A stretch of DNA of 64,000 nt, from assembly GCA_028285685.1 (NCBI GenBank), contig JANQOR010000012.1, positions 62,001-126,000 of the forward strand. The letters are read 5' to 3'. The notes beneath the pieces were generated by a model. That model searched no databases. It was not told the origin of the DNA and saw only the letters and a program-made list of their open reading frames with translations. The translations under genes and the position numbers were made by a program. This DNA comes from Cyclobacteriaceae bacterium. GTDB taxonomy: Bacteria > Bacteroidota > Bacteroidia > Cytophagales > Cyclobacteriaceae. Shown here one piece after another: positions 62,852-64,000 of this stretch (position 1 is the first letter of the stretch; the number at the start of each line of letters is the position of its first letter).

Positions 62852-63563
62852 GATGATCGTGAATTGCTTTAGCCAAATTTACGGCACCGTTTGTATCGCT
62901 ATGTAGACAAATCGTGCGCGCATCAATTTGCAGCTCTGTTTCTCCGTTGAATGCTCGCTTATGGAACGTTAAATTTTCAACCTGCTCCAAAACCTCTTCT
63001 TCCTTGTGAATCATAGCATCATCAAACTTTCTGTTCCGTAGCGTCTTATCAAGTTCATACTTACGGTCTGCAAATGCCTCACCAATAAAAGTAATTCCGG
63101 CTTTTAGTGCCTCCTTTTCCGTTTCCGAATGTGACAACCCATACAATCTAGTGTCTGGATCGATTTCGAGAAGTGTCGAAATTATCAAGTGTGAGATTCC
63201 AGCGTCAATGGAAGCCAAATTATACAGTGCTCCATGCGGCTTAACATGGTGAAGTTCTTGCCCAGCTACTGCTGCTTGCGCTTTCACGAGTAAGACCTGT
63301 TCCTTTATGGATTCCGCCAATTCACTCGGTTCTATCTCCATCACGATCCTACCAAAGTTTTCCCTATCAGGAAAGCCAGGATGGGCGCCGATCGCCACAT
63401 TATTTCTTATAGCTAGATCGATGGTTCTTTTAACAGAACTTTGGTCTCCCGCATGACCACCGCATGCAATATTGCAAGAGGTGATGTAGGGCATGATTTG
63501 TTCGTCAAGCGCTGAATCGGGTTGTTCACCAAGGTCGGAGTTAAGGTCAATTACAGTCGTCAT
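62814..63563 (-). CDS. pxpA: 5-oxoprolinase subunit A (LamB/YcsF family)
   Basis: 249 residues from ATG 63563; an earlier in-frame start would add seven residues. IDLNSDLGEQPDSALDEQIM, SCNIACGGHAGDQSSVKRTI, IGAHPGFPDRENFGRIVMEI, HVKPHGALYN and FADRKYELD are diagnostic. It completes 5-oxoproline opening with PxpB and PxpC. The gene follows the Nramp-family gene, a pairing also found as ycsF-ycsG in Bacillus subtilis. Confidence 0.95.
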   Translation of the reverse strand: MTTVIDLNSDLGEQPDSALDEQIMPYITSCNIACGGHAGDQSSVKRTIDLAIRNNVAIGAHPGFPDRENFGRIVMEIEPSELAESIKEQVLLVKAQAAVAGQELHHVKPHGALYNLASIDAGISHLIISTLLEIDPDTRLYGLSHSETEKEALKAGITFIGEAFADRKYELDKTLRNRKFDDAMIHKEEEVLEQVENLTFHKRAFNGETELQIDARTICLHSDTNGAVNLAKAIHDHLDKKGATIIAVQ

Positions 63564-63655
63564 TGAAAATAAAGTTACCCGCACGATGGGTCTTTACCCC
63601 ATTTTTTACTTTAAATCTATATTCAAGGCTGTAGAAAGCGGATTTGGCGAACAGA

Positions 63656-64000
63656 CTAAATAAAGTTAAAAACGCTGTTAAAACTCCTGAAGCTTATAAT
63701 CAAGCTGACAACGATCACCAATCCTGCCAGTACATTTTGTAATGGCTTGTTTGTAAAATCCCCAAGCAAGGACTTTTTGTTACTGATGTAAATCAGGAAA
63801 AACACAATGATCGGAAGTAAAATCCCATTAGCGATTTGGGCAACTCGAATAACCTCAATTGGGCTGTATCCTACCATTGAAAAGATGGTCCCGATTCCAA
63901 GCACAAAGATCCAGATCAACCTAAACTTCAATGACTTCTCATCTCCATCCCATCGCAAAATCCCTTTTGCAGTGAGAGCTGCTGCTAGCGGGGCGGTTAT
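63656..64000 (-). CDS. Nramp-family transporter, C-terminal part (partial at right edge)
   Basis: At least 115 residues, open to the right edge of the window. Visible pieces: ITAPLAAALTAKGILRWDGD, IWIFVLGIGTIFSMVG, SPIEVIRVAQIANGILLPII and LGDFTNKPLQNVLAGLVIVV, giving three to four helices as at the C-terminus of Nramp proteins. Metal-ligand residues of the N-terminal half are outside the window, so it may carry divalent metals or, as suggested by its pxp linkage, another substrate. Confidence 0.8.
   Translation of the reverse strand: MTAPLAAALTAKGILRWDGDEKSLKFRLIWIFVLGIGTIFSMVGYSPIEVIRVAQIANGILLPIIVFFLIYISNKKSLLGDFTNKPLQNVLAGLVIVVSLIISFRSFNSVFNFI

Overview
The window reads as chromosomal DNA of a Bacteroidota bacterium, most likely a marine or soil member of the Cytophagales. 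Supporting signs are type IX secretion (T9SS) C-terminal sorting domains, BACON domains, lipoproteins with SCG/ACG lipoboxes, a RemB/Wzi-like outer-membrane protein, sdhCAB in the Bacteroidota order, PadR plus FtsX-type permease pairs with an N-terminal permease prefix, and TTTG-N19/20-TAnnTTTG promoters instead of E. coli-like ones. No rRNA, tRNA, CRISPR array, transposase, integrase or phage structural gene was seen.

Region 1-24124 is accessory. A leftward six-gene surface operon (11643 to beyond position 1) encodes two unrecognised exported or membrane proteins, a trypsin-like membrane protease, a repeat protein ending in an S74 self-cleaving chaperone domain, a T9SS cargo and a giant protein with about eight BACON domains, a cohesin-like domain and a dockerin-like end. 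A rightward operon follows (11921-16602: AmpD-like amidase with SH3b, DUF5675, a four-helix membrane protein, a DUF4230 lipoprotein and a 569-residue membrane protein). Then comes a regulatory island (16733-24124): LuxR-type HTH protein, DinB-like lipoprotein, 58-residue lipoprotein, ECF sigma factor, membrane TPR protein with an anti-sigma-like N-terminus, a tail-anchored protein, an M4-like metallopeptidase and a TPR-CHAT caspase-like protease. A 32-bp element (GGGTTAC-N17-CATTAAgG) stands upstream of LuxR, the small lipoprotein and the sigma gene itself, each copy pointing into its gene. It is probably the promoter used by this sigma factor. This island is the best candidate here for an undescribed system.

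Region 24450-43917 holds two versions of one module: a membrane-anchored AraC regulator, an NHL/SMP-30-like lipoprotein, and a PadR regulator translationally coupled to an 850-870 residue permease. Both PadR genes are preceded by the same inverted repeat, ATTTGT-N3-ACAAAT. Between the copies lie sdhCAB (succinate dehydrogenase) and a 1064-residue BNR/sortilin-like exported protein.

Region 43960-64000 is mostly housekeeping: comM/yifB, a GmhA-like isomerase, a RemB/Wzi-like protein, rpmE2, and a rightward run of GNAT, GlmU-like, holB, hemC, cyclophilin, rmlD-like and ATP-grasp genes. Then deoD and a second nucleoside phosphorylase are divergent. A leftward catabolic run carries an Nramp-family transporter (partial), pxpABC (5-oxoprolinase), a beta-propeller lipoprotein, deoC and a two-domain ALDH16-like aldehyde dehydrogenase. 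DeoD, DeoC and the dehydrogenase together could take purine deoxynucleosides through deoxyribose phosphate to acetaldehyde and acetate.
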